Source: Weeksellaceae bacterium
GTDB lineage: Bacteria; Bacteroidota; Bacteroidia; Flavobacteriales; Weeksellaceae
DNA: 8,807 nt
Reading direction: 5' to 3'
NCBI GenBank assembly: GCA_028698395.1
Contig: JAQVDG010000066.1
Coordinates: forward strand, 1 to 8,807
How positions within the stretch are numbered: the first letter of the stretch is position 1; each line of letters starts with the position of its first letter. Of the stretch, positions 1-5,045 are shown one piece after another. A program made the translations under genes and the position numbers. The notes below the pieces were generated by a model that searched no databases, had not been told where the DNA came from, and saw only the letters and a program-made list of their open reading frames with translations.

Positions 1-111
1 CCCTTGACAAGTACGGAAGCTGAAGCTAAATTTGCTTGGGGTCAGAAAAAGAAAAATACACAAACGAGACTAACTTTTGTCTCAAACCTTTTAGTTAAAA
101 CTGTCCAATAA
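1..111 (+). CDS. Possible 3' end of a plus-strand gene, cut by the window edge
   Basis: Plus-strand frame 1 is open from the first base to a TAA at 109-111, giving 36 residues that end in LTFVSNLLVKTVQ. The other two plus frames stop within 21 bases. The residue mix is plausible for a protein C-terminus (charged EAEAKFAWGQKKK, then a hydrophobic end), but I do not recognise it. It would overlap the end of the minus-strand gene at 91-645 by 21 bases in a convergent arrangement. An open frame of this length also arises by chance, so this is weak. Confidence 0.25.
   Translation, partial: PLTSTEAEAKFAWGQKKKNTQTRLTFVSNLLVKTVQ
66..83 (-). terminator. Small hairpin just after the stop of the 91-645 gene
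   Basis: GAGAC (66-70) pairs with GTCTC (79-83) around an 8-base loop. It starts 8 bases past the stop codon of the minus-strand gene. Read on the minus strand it is followed by a T-rich stretch (GTTTGTGTATTTTTC). The position suits a weak intrinsic terminator; the stem is only 5 bp. Confidence 0.4.
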
Positions 112-645
112 ATAGGGGGTCAAACCACTGGCAATTTTAAGTTCTTCTTCGTTTGGATTGTACTCGGGTACTGTTTGGAGGAATGAAATCAGACTCTCAA
201 AGTTTTCTACTCTGTCATCGTAGCCCATTTGAGAAGTTGAAATTTGATTTACTTCTTTTCCTTCGGCTAATAATGCAGCTTTTTGTTCTTCTGTGAATTT
301 TGCACTGGCTCTTTTGCCTTGTAACTTACGGAAAATTGTTTTAGCTGTTTCGTCTGCCTGTACGGTTGAGTTTGAAGCCTTCAAAGCATTGTTTACTTTG
401 GTAAATAAAGGACCTGTCGGCTTAAATGCTAGTTCGCGATCATCGATAGCTGTTGAGTTTGCAGCTATTGCATTTTTTAATGTAATACTAGAATCGATTG
501 CAGCGGAATGTAGCGTTTGCAAAGCAGGAAGTTTAAGACTGTCCTTTGAAGGATTGTAGGTAGCACCTAAAGAAATAACTACAGAAATGAGAGTTTCAAA
601 ATTTGTCACGTTTTTAGCGAGACTAGCATCAGTGTTTGTTGCCAT
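91..645 (-). CDS. Hypothetical protein with an internal duplication
   Basis: This 184-residue protein has no signal peptide or membrane segment. Residues 12-45 (NVTNFETLISVVISLG, then TYNPSKDSLKL) resemble residues 146-178 (RVENFESLISFLQ, then EYNPNEEELKI). Both contain the pattern N-F-E-x-L-I-S, a gap, Y-N-P, an acidic stretch, then L-K, so an ancestral segment was probably duplicated. The middle (about 100-130, FRKLQGKRASAKFTEEQKAA) is charged and probably helical. Base composition is less AT-rich than the genes to its right. The ATG at 645 fits: a Bacteroidota-type promoter lies 43 bases upstream and the leader is A/T-rich without a Shine-Dalgarno, as usual in that phylum. I recall similar uncharacterised proteins from Bacteroidota but cannot name a family. 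The C-terminus may be shortened, because the second repeat ends almost at the stop. Function is unknown. Confidence 0.85.
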   Translation of the reverse strand: MATNTDASLAKNVTNFETLISVVISLGATYNPSKDSLKLPALQTLHSAAIDSSITLKNAIAANSTAIDDRELAFKPTGPLFTKVNNALKASNSTVQADETAKTIFRKLQGKRASAKFTEEQKAALLAEGKEVNQISTSQMGYDDRVENFESLISFLQTVPEYNPNEEELKIASGLTPYLLDSFN

Positions 646-687
646 AAATAATTAGAATTAAGATTAATAATGAGGTTAATAACGCAA

Positions 688-716
688 CAAATATAGTTAT
701 TATTTTACATTTGCAA
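688..716 (-). promoter_or_regulatory. Bacteroidota-type promoter for the 91-645 gene
   Basis: On the minus strand, TTG (716-714) is followed after 18 bases by TATATTTG (695-688). This matches the Bacteroidota primary sigma factor consensus (-33 TTG, -7 TAnnTTTG). The start codon at 645 lies about 43 bases downstream of the -7 box, leaving a leader of normal length. Confidence 0.65.
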
Positions 717-800
717 TATAAAGTTGGTAAATATTTTTCGATAAATTTCAGAATGCAAACGAGAGACTATTGTAGAGGCAATGCGAAGCATTTAACTCTT

Positions 801-875
801 CACAGTGCATTGTTTTTTTTAATTTTTCGGAGTGCGGGGATTTTGTAGTATGAGCTAAAAAAACAATGGACTGTG
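801..875. repeat. 19-bp inverted repeat (long stem-loop)
   Basis: CACAGTGCATTGTTTTTTT (801-819) is the reverse complement of 857-875 except for one position (G807 against G869). The loop is 37 bases (820-856) and contains CGGAGTGCGGGGA. The outer half of the stem is a mixed sequence (CACAGT-CATTG), so this is not a chance A/T pairing. It could be a structured RNA, or the paired ends of a very small mobile or repeated element. Confidence 0.6.
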
Positions 876-907
876 ACCGCTCTGCCCTATTATAAAAAGC
901 TATAAAA

Positions 908-950
908 GCCACTGCAAGACTTCTATAAATAAACACGGACTTGCTGTGGC
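908..950 (+). terminator. Hairpin followed by a T-run, possible terminator
   Basis: GCCACTGCAAG (908-918) pairs with CTTGCTGTGGC (940-950) with one mismatch around a 21-base loop. It is preceded by AAAA and followed by TTTTTTTGCTTTT. The long T-run is on the plus strand, but no plus-strand gene is seen upstream. On the minus strand the hairpin lies about 110 bases past the 1061-1750 gene and could also end that transcript. The large loop is atypical for an intrinsic terminator. Confidence 0.4.
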
Positions 951-1060
951 TTTTTTTGCTTTTGGGGCGATTAGGAACTTCAACACTTGTTGTTTTTGAC
1001 TATATTAATTGTGCAACGTTATTTATACTTATATTCAATCAGTTTAATTACTTCGCTTCC

Positions 1061-1750
1061 TTATTCTATATCTTTTAAAATGACCTCTTTTTTTAATTCG
1101 CTTATAAGTTGTTCTAATAAATTATTATTAGTATCACTTATACTCTTAATTTCAATCAATAAATCATTTTTTTTGCTATAAATATCTGTCAATTCATTAT
1201 TCGATACCTTTATTCTTGAGGTGTTTTTAAATATATCGGGGTCTGTATTGTATAAGTGAATATATCGTATGTAAGCTGAATAAGCACTATTCAAAATTTT
1301 TCTAATATTTTGTTTGAGTTCATTATTTATATATAAGTCACATTTAATACTGCTTTTAACTGCAAGTTTATATATTTTAATAAAATCTTGTCCATTTAAG
1401 ATATATTCCTCTTCACAGGCATCAATACCAAGCATAACTTCATCAATGAATTTGTTTAAAACAAATAAATTTTCATATAGATTATCTATTCGTTTGAATC
1501 GAATTTTTGTGAGCTCTGATAAATTGATTTGATATGCTATATTATTTTTTTGTAATTCAAATTTTAATCCTTCAAGTTTAATATTAAAATCTTTTTTTAC
1601 ATTTTCAACTTTCTCTGTTATTACTTCGATGTCTTCAAATGTAGCCAAATTTTTTCCTTTCTCTTTAAAATAACTTTTAAAAAATATTAGATACCCTCCT
1701 GCAATCAATATTAAGATATCAATTACTAAACTAAAGTCTTGAATAGCCAT
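1061..1750 (-). CDS. Membrane-anchored coiled-coil protein, unknown function
   Basis: This 229-residue protein starts with one hydrophobic segment at about residues 8-26 (LVIDILILIAGGYLIFF). Next come a basic stretch (KSYFKEKGKNLAT) and a long charged helix with coiled-coil character at about 35-75 (IEVITEKVENVKKDF). The rest is mostly helical, with no motif I recognise; the end (LLEQLISELKKEVILKDIE) is again coiled-coil-like. I have seen the layout of one N-terminal helix followed by GKNLAT-x-EDIE-x-IT in uncharacterised bacterial proteins, but it implies no function beyond a membrane-tethered helical domain, probably cytoplasmic. The start at 1750 lies 42 bases past the stop of the 1793-2794 gene on the same strand, so the two are probably co-transcribed with this gene second. 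No terminator-like structure is seen in the gap. The gene is very AT-rich. Confidence 0.8.
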   Translation of the reverse strand: MAIQDFSLVIDILILIAGGYLIFFKSYFKEKGKNLATFEDIEVITEKVENVKKDFNIKLEGLKFELQKNNIAYQINLSELTKIRFKRIDNLYENLFVLNKFIDEVMLGIDACEEEYILNGQDFIKIYKLAVKSSIKCDLYINNELKQNIRKILNSAYSAYIRYIHLYNTDPDIFKNTSRIKVSNNELTDIYSKKNDLLIEIKSISDTNNNLLEQLISELKKEVILKDIE

Positions 1751-1792
1751 TTTAATATGTTTTATATTACTTCTGTTATGCAGAATTAGACA

Positions 1793-2794
1793 CTATTTAT
1801 TTTTTTGGATCGCTGTCAATATACCATTTTCAAAATTTAAGTAGTCATTAGAGTAAACCCATTGTTCTGATTTCTTATTTGAAGTTATAGATGCGTTTAT
1901 TTTTAATGGTTCACCCCATGAGAGTTTACACATTTCTTTGGTCATTCCAATTTTTAATTTACAGCGTAATATTAAATTGAAGTTTTCATTCCCAAACTTT
2001 TTTATGTATTTATTTGCTTCATATATTGAGTAAACTTCCTTAAAGCTTTTATTTTCAAAAGTCTCTACAGGGACTGTTGTTTTTTGTCCATTGTTGTTTT
2101 GTATTACGTAAGAAAGACTAAAATACTCTTCCTCAATCGTTATATCAATACATTTCCATTTTTGTCCTATCGTTAGCGGAATTTCTATACCTGTTATAAT
2201 GTCCTTTGCGCCATTCAACGTTGAATATGTAAAAATAAACTCTTTCCCTATTTCTTCTTTTTTGAGTTTTTCATAATAACCAACCACGATAAATGGAAAT
2301 AAATGTTCAGCTTCACTATCATATTCATAATAAATGGTATCATGTGTTGATTTATCTATCAACTTCAAAAAATATTTCCTACCATAAATAACCTCAATTT
2401 CCGTAGACTTTGGATGTTTTATAATATCTAAAACTGTAAAATATTTATTTGCAAGAGAGTCGTATATTGATTTACCTCCACCCAAATCAAATTTCAAATA
2501 TCTTTCTTCTTTAGGTTTGATTGCTTTGTACGTATTGCTGTAAGCGTCAATACTTTTTCTGTAATCAATACAAAAACCTGAATATCCAGATTCACGAAGA
2601 TCTCGGGTTTTACCTTTTAAATATAATTCTTGTCCTAAGTACTTATTTACATTTAATCCTAAGAAATTTTTAGTACTATCGTAAGTAGTGTTATTAGCCA
2701 ACTCAATTTTCTCTACAACTTTTGTTGTCGTAATTTGACAAAAACTAATAGAAGAAAGAGTAATTAATAGAACTGAAAATGTTATTTTCCTCAT
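1793..2794 (-). CDS. Exported protein with C-terminal BamE/SmpA-like segment
   Basis: I place the start at the ATG at 2794, giving 333 residues, because it opens directly onto a signal peptide: MRK, a hydrophobic run (SVLLITLSSISF), then CQ-ITTTK. The frame stays open up to a TTG at 2899, but those 35 codons are low-complexity and overlap a DNA repeat, so I reject that start. The middle of the protein looks beta-rich with alternating polar residues, and I do not recognise it. The last 60 residues resemble the small outer-membrane BamE/SmpA (OmlA) fold: IGMTKEMCKLSWGEP (about 282-296), then an aromatic W-V-Y (312-314), then LNFENGILTAIQ. In Bacteroidota such segments end many secreted proteins and do not imply the Bam complex. 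It is the first gene of a likely two-gene unit with 1061-1750. Export is well supported, the domain moderately, and the function is unknown. Confidence 0.82.
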   Translation of the reverse strand: MRKITFSVLLITLSSISFCQITTTKVVEKIELANNTTYDSTKNFLGLNVNKYLGQELYLKGKTRDLRESGYSGFCIDYRKSIDAYSNTYKAIKPKEERYLKFDLGGGKSIYDSLANKYFTVLDIIKHPKSTEIEVIYGRKYFLKLIDKSTHDTIYYEYDSEAEHLFPFIVVGYYEKLKKEEIGKEFIFTYSTLNGAKDIITGIEIPLTIGQKWKCIDITIEEEYFSLSYVIQNNNGQKTTVPVETFENKSFKEVYSIYEANKYIKKFGNENFNLILRCKLKIGMTKEMCKLSWGEPLKINASITSNKKSEQWVYSNDYLNFENGILTAIQKNK

Positions 2795-2886
2795 AACTTT
2801 ATTTTTTATTGTGTTTATACTATTAATTTGTATTAAAGAAATTGATTTAAATAGTTTTTTTATTACACTTGATTCTTTTTGCTTTT

Positions 2887-2983
2887 GACTAATAACCAAA
2901 TAAGTCTTTGATTTTTCAGCAATTACTATTTGGTCTTATCTTCGTAACTCAAAGGGATTTTTTCCTTTTTTCGGCTTGCTGGC
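2887..2983. repeat. Diverged copy 1 of a ~97-base AT-rich repeat
   Basis: It is similar to 3893-3989. The best-matched part (2939-2970) contains CTTCGTAACTCAAAGGGA and a run ending in CCTTTTT; the other part shares CTTTGATTTT and TCAGCA. It contains an 8-bp hairpin, ACCAAATA (2895-2902) with TATTTGGT (2927-2934). Its right end runs straight into the AAC of the structured site at 2984, just as copy 2 runs into the site at 3990. On the gene-sense (minus) strand it therefore follows the GTT of each site and lies upstream of the gene. Confidence 0.75.
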
Positions 2984-3097
2984 AACATCAAATATATGTG
3001 CAATTACACATATATCCGCTTTATATTTTGTGATCTATTTCACATGTGCTATAGTTTTCTTTATCTGCGCCAGCAGGAGTTTGAGTCCTATGATGTT
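2984..3097. repeat. Diverged attC-like structured site (site A)
   Basis: AACATCA (2984-2990) is the exact reverse complement of TGATGTT (3091-3097), closing a 114-base region. Inside is a perfect 9-bp hairpin, ATATATGTG (2992-3000) with CACATATAT (3007-3015). The right end continues as GTTAGGC (3095-3101), which matches the integron core GTTRRRY exactly. The sequence is AT-rich and unrelated to the GC-rich repeats further right. It could be a degenerate or foreign attC. The fold is less complete than in the other sites, so I hold it with moderate confidence. Confidence 0.45.
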
Positions 3098-3107
3098 AGG
3101 CCTGCTT

Positions 3108-3821
3108 TTATTTTTCATTTATTAAACCAATTTGTTCAAGAAGCAATTTCCCAAGATATGTTAGTCTACGATTTGATTTTTTTAGTTTTCCATCAGATTT
3201 ATCAAACAATGGAGATCCTGTTTTTCTGTCAAACAGAATCTTACTTTCAATTAATTGAAGTCTTTCTAAATGCTCTTTGTAGCTATCTTGAATCGATGCA
3301 CTGTTTTGAGTTTCTTTATTTACACCAATGTACGAGCTTATCGGGGTTAAGACATTTTTATGTTTGTCTCTAAATTCAACATAACTTCCTTTAACTGGAT
3401 ACACATAAGACCATAACCAAATGATTTCGACATCATTTAGTTCTGATAGTAGTTTCAATAGATATTTTGATTGTAGGAAATTTATTGCCTCATTGTTTAT
3501 TCCATTTTCAATAATTGAAGCGATATATTGTCTACGCTCGCTTGTTGTAGCTCTTGAAGCTTGAATAAAACCCTCCTCTGCTAAATCTACAAAATCCTCA
3601 TTTTTACTCAATTCTTCTAGTCGCTCTGTTTGAATATTTGATATTCTTTTGTCTAATTCTCTTATATATTCTATAATTCTATCAATTCGCTGGTTAGGAA
3701 TAATTGTCCCAACAATTTCAGAAAGAAATGGACCTGCAATTGGAACTATACTCAAGGCTGATTTAGAAAAAGATGTGAGCAAATCCGTTCTATTAGTGTC
3801 TAAACTCTTTTCACTTGTCAT
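3108..3821 (-). CDS. Unknown protein with hydrophobic N-terminal segment and helical body
   Basis: This 237-residue protein has a polar start (residues 1-20) and then a hydrophobic, Pro/Gly-bearing segment (about 22-42, SALSIVPIAGPFLSEIVGTI) followed by IPNQRIDRIIEYIREL. That block could be a re-entrant or amphipathic membrane segment. The middle (60-140) is helical. The end (SYKEHLERLQLIES, later RRLTYLGKLLLEQIGL) has the look of a winged-helix unit: a helix, a variable wing with a TGSPLF turn, then a closing helix. I cannot assign a family. It is the only gene between the two structured sites at 2984 and 3990. The short inverted pair GTTAGGC (3095-3101) and GCCTAAC (3846-3852) brackets it and fits an integron R box. 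ATG at 3821 is the first start after A-rich leader sequence. A small membrane-active or defence-type effector is conceivable but unproven. Confidence 0.8.
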   Translation of the reverse strand: MTSEKSLDTNRTDLLTSFSKSALSIVPIAGPFLSEIVGTIIPNQRIDRIIEYIRELDKRISNIQTERLEELSKNEDFVDLAEEGFIQASRATTSERRQYIASIIENGINNEAINFLQSKYLLKLLSELNDVEIIWLWSYVYPVKGSYVEFRDKHKNVLTPISSYIGVNKETQNSASIQDSYKEHLERLQLIESKILFDRKTGSPLFDKSDGKLKKSNRRLTYLGKLLLEQIGLINEK

Positions 3822-3892
3822 ATATTGTTGTTGTTTTTAAGTTGTGCCTAACTCTTCAATATCGCTACACTGTCATTTTTTTTTCGGCTTCT

Positions 3893-3989
3893 GACTAACG
3901 ACCACATATATCTTTGATTTTCAGCATTCAATTTTTGGTCGTTAGCTTCGTAACTCAAAGGGATTTTTTCCTTTTTCCGGATTGCTGCC
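3893..3989. repeat. Diverged copy 2 of the ~97-base AT-rich repeat
   Basis: It is similar to 2887-2983. It contains a perfect 10-bp hairpin, CTAACGACCA (3895-3904) with TGGTCGTTAG (3936-3945), around a 31-base loop. The paired arms differ from those of copy 1, yet both copies keep a hairpin at this place. The conserved CTTCGTAACTCAAAGGGA part (from 3946) leads to GCTGCC, immediately before the AAC of the first GC-rich repeat. The AACGACC in the hairpin arm also opens each GC-rich repeat, so this may be a compact relative or remnant of such a site. Confidence 0.75.
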
Positions 3990-4114
3990 AACGACCGAGG
4001 CTATGGGCTTGGGCGGCCTGCGGGCGAATTTCCTGTCGCAATAGCGACAAAGAAAATGCGGGCGCAAAGACTGCCAGAAGCACATTAGCCGCCCAAAGCG
4101 CATAGGCGTGTGTT
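3990..4114. repeat. attC-like repeat, copy B (subtype 1)
   Basis: This 125-base, GC-rich, imperfect palindrome runs from AACGACCGAGG to GTGTGTT. CTATGGGCTTGGGCGGC (4001-4017) pairs with 4088-4105, with one G.G mismatch and one extra A. An inner stem GTCGC-AATA-GCGAC is at 4035-4048. On the right the core continues as GTTATGGCCA, matched by the far end of its gene unit. On the left the flank is GCTGCC, which has no partner, so this is the last good copy and the likely border of the array. Confidence 0.8.
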
Positions 4115-4125
4115 ATGGCCAGTTT

Positions 4126-4680
4126 TTATTTTGTCGAGTAAAGTAGTCCCCATTTCCCAATTTTCATTGTTTTGTTGAATGTCTGTCCCACTTGATATGG
4201 TTGTTCAACTCTAAGGTCAACAATTTTGTTAAGCTGTTTGCCTTGAATTTTAATATAGTGTTCTACTCCTGCTTTGTTACTTCTTAGAGTATAATAATCA
4301 ACAACTTTTGCTTGTATATTTATCTCTTTGTTGTCGCCCAAATATGCGTTTGTTAGAATTATAGTTGATAATGTTGTTCCTCCTAGTATGGCTGTTAAAC
4401 CTATAGTCAACGTGATAATTCTGAAAACGCTTCTGAGATTATCCCTTATTTTAGAATTAAATTTCTTTCGTTCTTTACTATGAAGAAAGGTCAAATAAAT
4501 GAAGCCACTTAAAGGCAATGATAATAAAAGAATCGGCAGAGAAAAGTATTTCATTGTCCAATTAAAAGGAACGGCAACCTCTAATATGTCAAATGAAGTA
4601 TAAGAGATTATAATTATCAAAATGCAGATTCCAATGATAGAATAAAATATAATAGAAAATTGTCGTGTGTTCATAATCAT
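4126..4680 (-). CDS. Three-helix membrane protein with C-terminal soluble domain
   Basis: This protein has 184 residues, or 182 if the third codon (ATG at 4674) is used. Three hydrophobic segments are visible: about 9-28 (SIIFYSIIGICILIIIISYT), 46-66 (FSLPILLLSLPLSGFIYLTF) and 88-110 (IITLTIGLTAILGG, then IILT). A basic loop (HSKERKKFNSK, about 67-77) separates the second and third and is probably cytoplasmic, which would put the C-terminal part outside the inner membrane. That part (about 118-184) reads as beta strands (INIQAKVVDYYTL, HYIKIQGK, KIVDLRV) and ends in KIGKWGLLYSTK. I do not recognise the family. The gene begins 6 bases after the stop of the frameshifted small gene, so the two form one operon within cassette unit 1. 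Confidence 0.82.
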   Translation of the reverse strand: MIMNTRQFSIIFYSIIGICILIIIISYTSFDILEVAVPFNWTMKYFSLPILLLSLPLSGFIYLTFLHSKERKKFNSKIRDNLRSVFRIITLTIGLTAILGGTTLSTIILTNAYLGDNKEINIQAKVVDYYTLRSNKAGVEHYIKIQGKQLNKIVDLRVEQPYQVGQTFNKTMKIGKWGLLYSTK

Positions 4681-4686
4681 TATTTT

Positions 4687-4895
4687 TCAATAAAAATATT
4701 CAATCTTACTCTGACCAAGGTTAAAGTTCTTTCTAGTTATCAATTTACCTTTCAAGTTGCTATTTTCAATGTCAAACGGCCTATTAAAGTCGAAAGAGCG
4801 TGTGAAAAGATTTATTTTTGTCTTTGTCTCTCCGACTGTAATATGTAAAGTGTTGTCTGCTTTAATTTCAATTCTACAGTTGCTTCATTTCTCAT
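4687..4895 (-). pseudogene. Small gene broken by a one-base deletion (about 69 residues if repaired)
   Basis: On the minus strand an ATG at 4895 begins MRNEATVE. The frame then runs on as ELKLKQTT and stops early. Shifting frame by one base near 4870-4874 gives IEIKADNTLHITVGE, then TKTKINLFTRSFDFN, and on to GQSKIEYFY and a TGA at 4687. The second part has no start codon of its own but looks strongly protein-like (regular beta pattern, no low-complexity bias). Restoring one A in the run read as GTAGAATTGAAATT joins both parts into one 69-residue protein. The start lies 26 bases from the cassette core, as in the intact units, and the stop is 6 bases before the membrane-protein gene. It could be a true inactivating mutation, a sequencing error, or less likely a programmed frameshift. 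I do not recognise the protein. Confidence 0.6.
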
Positions 4896-4921
4896 TTTTT
4901 CTTTTTTCTAAAATTGGCCAT

Positions 4922-5045
4922 AACGACCGAGGCTATGGGCACGGGCGGTTTGCGGGCGTATTCGCTGTCGCACAGCGACAAAGTGAATGCGGGCGCAAAA
5001 CCCGCTAAGTGCACGTCAGCCAGCCTGTGAACATAGGCGTGTGTT
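4922..5045. repeat. attC-like repeat, copy C (subtype 2)
   Basis: This 124-base, GC-rich imperfect palindrome has the same ends as copy B (AACGACCGAGGCTATGGGC at the left, CATAGGCGTGTGTT at the right) but a different middle (ACGGGCGGTTTGCGGGCG, and GCACGTCAGCCAGCC). CTATG at the left pairs with CATAG at the right. The inner stem is GTCGC-ACA-GCGAC (4967-4979). The left flank TGGCCAT belongs to unit 1; the right flank TAGGGGC belongs to unit 2. Confidence 0.8.

Larger units (their letters stand above)
717..1060. other. Gene-free stretch with two long inverted repeats
   Basis: I see no convincing gene here. A 62-codon minus-strand frame (748-936) exists, but it is laid over both inverted repeats listed separately (801-875 and 908-950), and its translation (FLAHTTKSPHSEKLKKTMHC) does not look like a conserved protein. 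There is also a small palindrome, ATGC-GAA-GCAT, at 781-791. The stretch may hold a terminator, a structured RNA, or a remnant of a small repeated element. Confidence 0.5.
4112..4924. mobile_element. Cassette-like unit 1, bounded by GTTATGGCCA inverted repeat
   Basis: GTTATGGCCA (4112-4121) is repeated in reverse complement at 4915-4924. After one G.T position the match continues with TTTT / AAAA. The unit carries a small frameshifted gene and a membrane-protein gene, both on the minus strand. The stop codon of the membrane-protein gene (4126-4128) lies just inside the left repeat. This sequence bounds no other unit in the window. Terminal complementarity within one unit, flanked by shared sites, is the signature of an integron cassette. 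Confidence 0.7.

Noticed and set aside
748..936. 62-codon minus-strand open frame
   Set aside because: It is laid over two DNA inverted repeats. The protein has no recognisable pattern and its composition follows the repeat sequence, so I treat it as chance.
1775..1781. GTTATGC core word between the genes at 1061 and 1793 as a cassette border
   Set aside because: Only 24 bases separate it from the start codon at 1750, there is no palindromic site, and no matching GCATAAC follows the 1793-2794 gene.
2795..2899. N-terminal extension of the exported protein from a TTG start
   Set aside because: The 35 added codons are low-complexity and run into the DNA repeat at 2887. The ATG at 2794 opens directly onto a signal peptide.
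3914..4105. Plus-strand open frames across the GC-rich repeats (3914-4105, 4757-5008, 7395-7772)
   Set aside because: They run through the palindromic sites and antisense to better genes. They exist because the GC-rich repeats have few stop codons.
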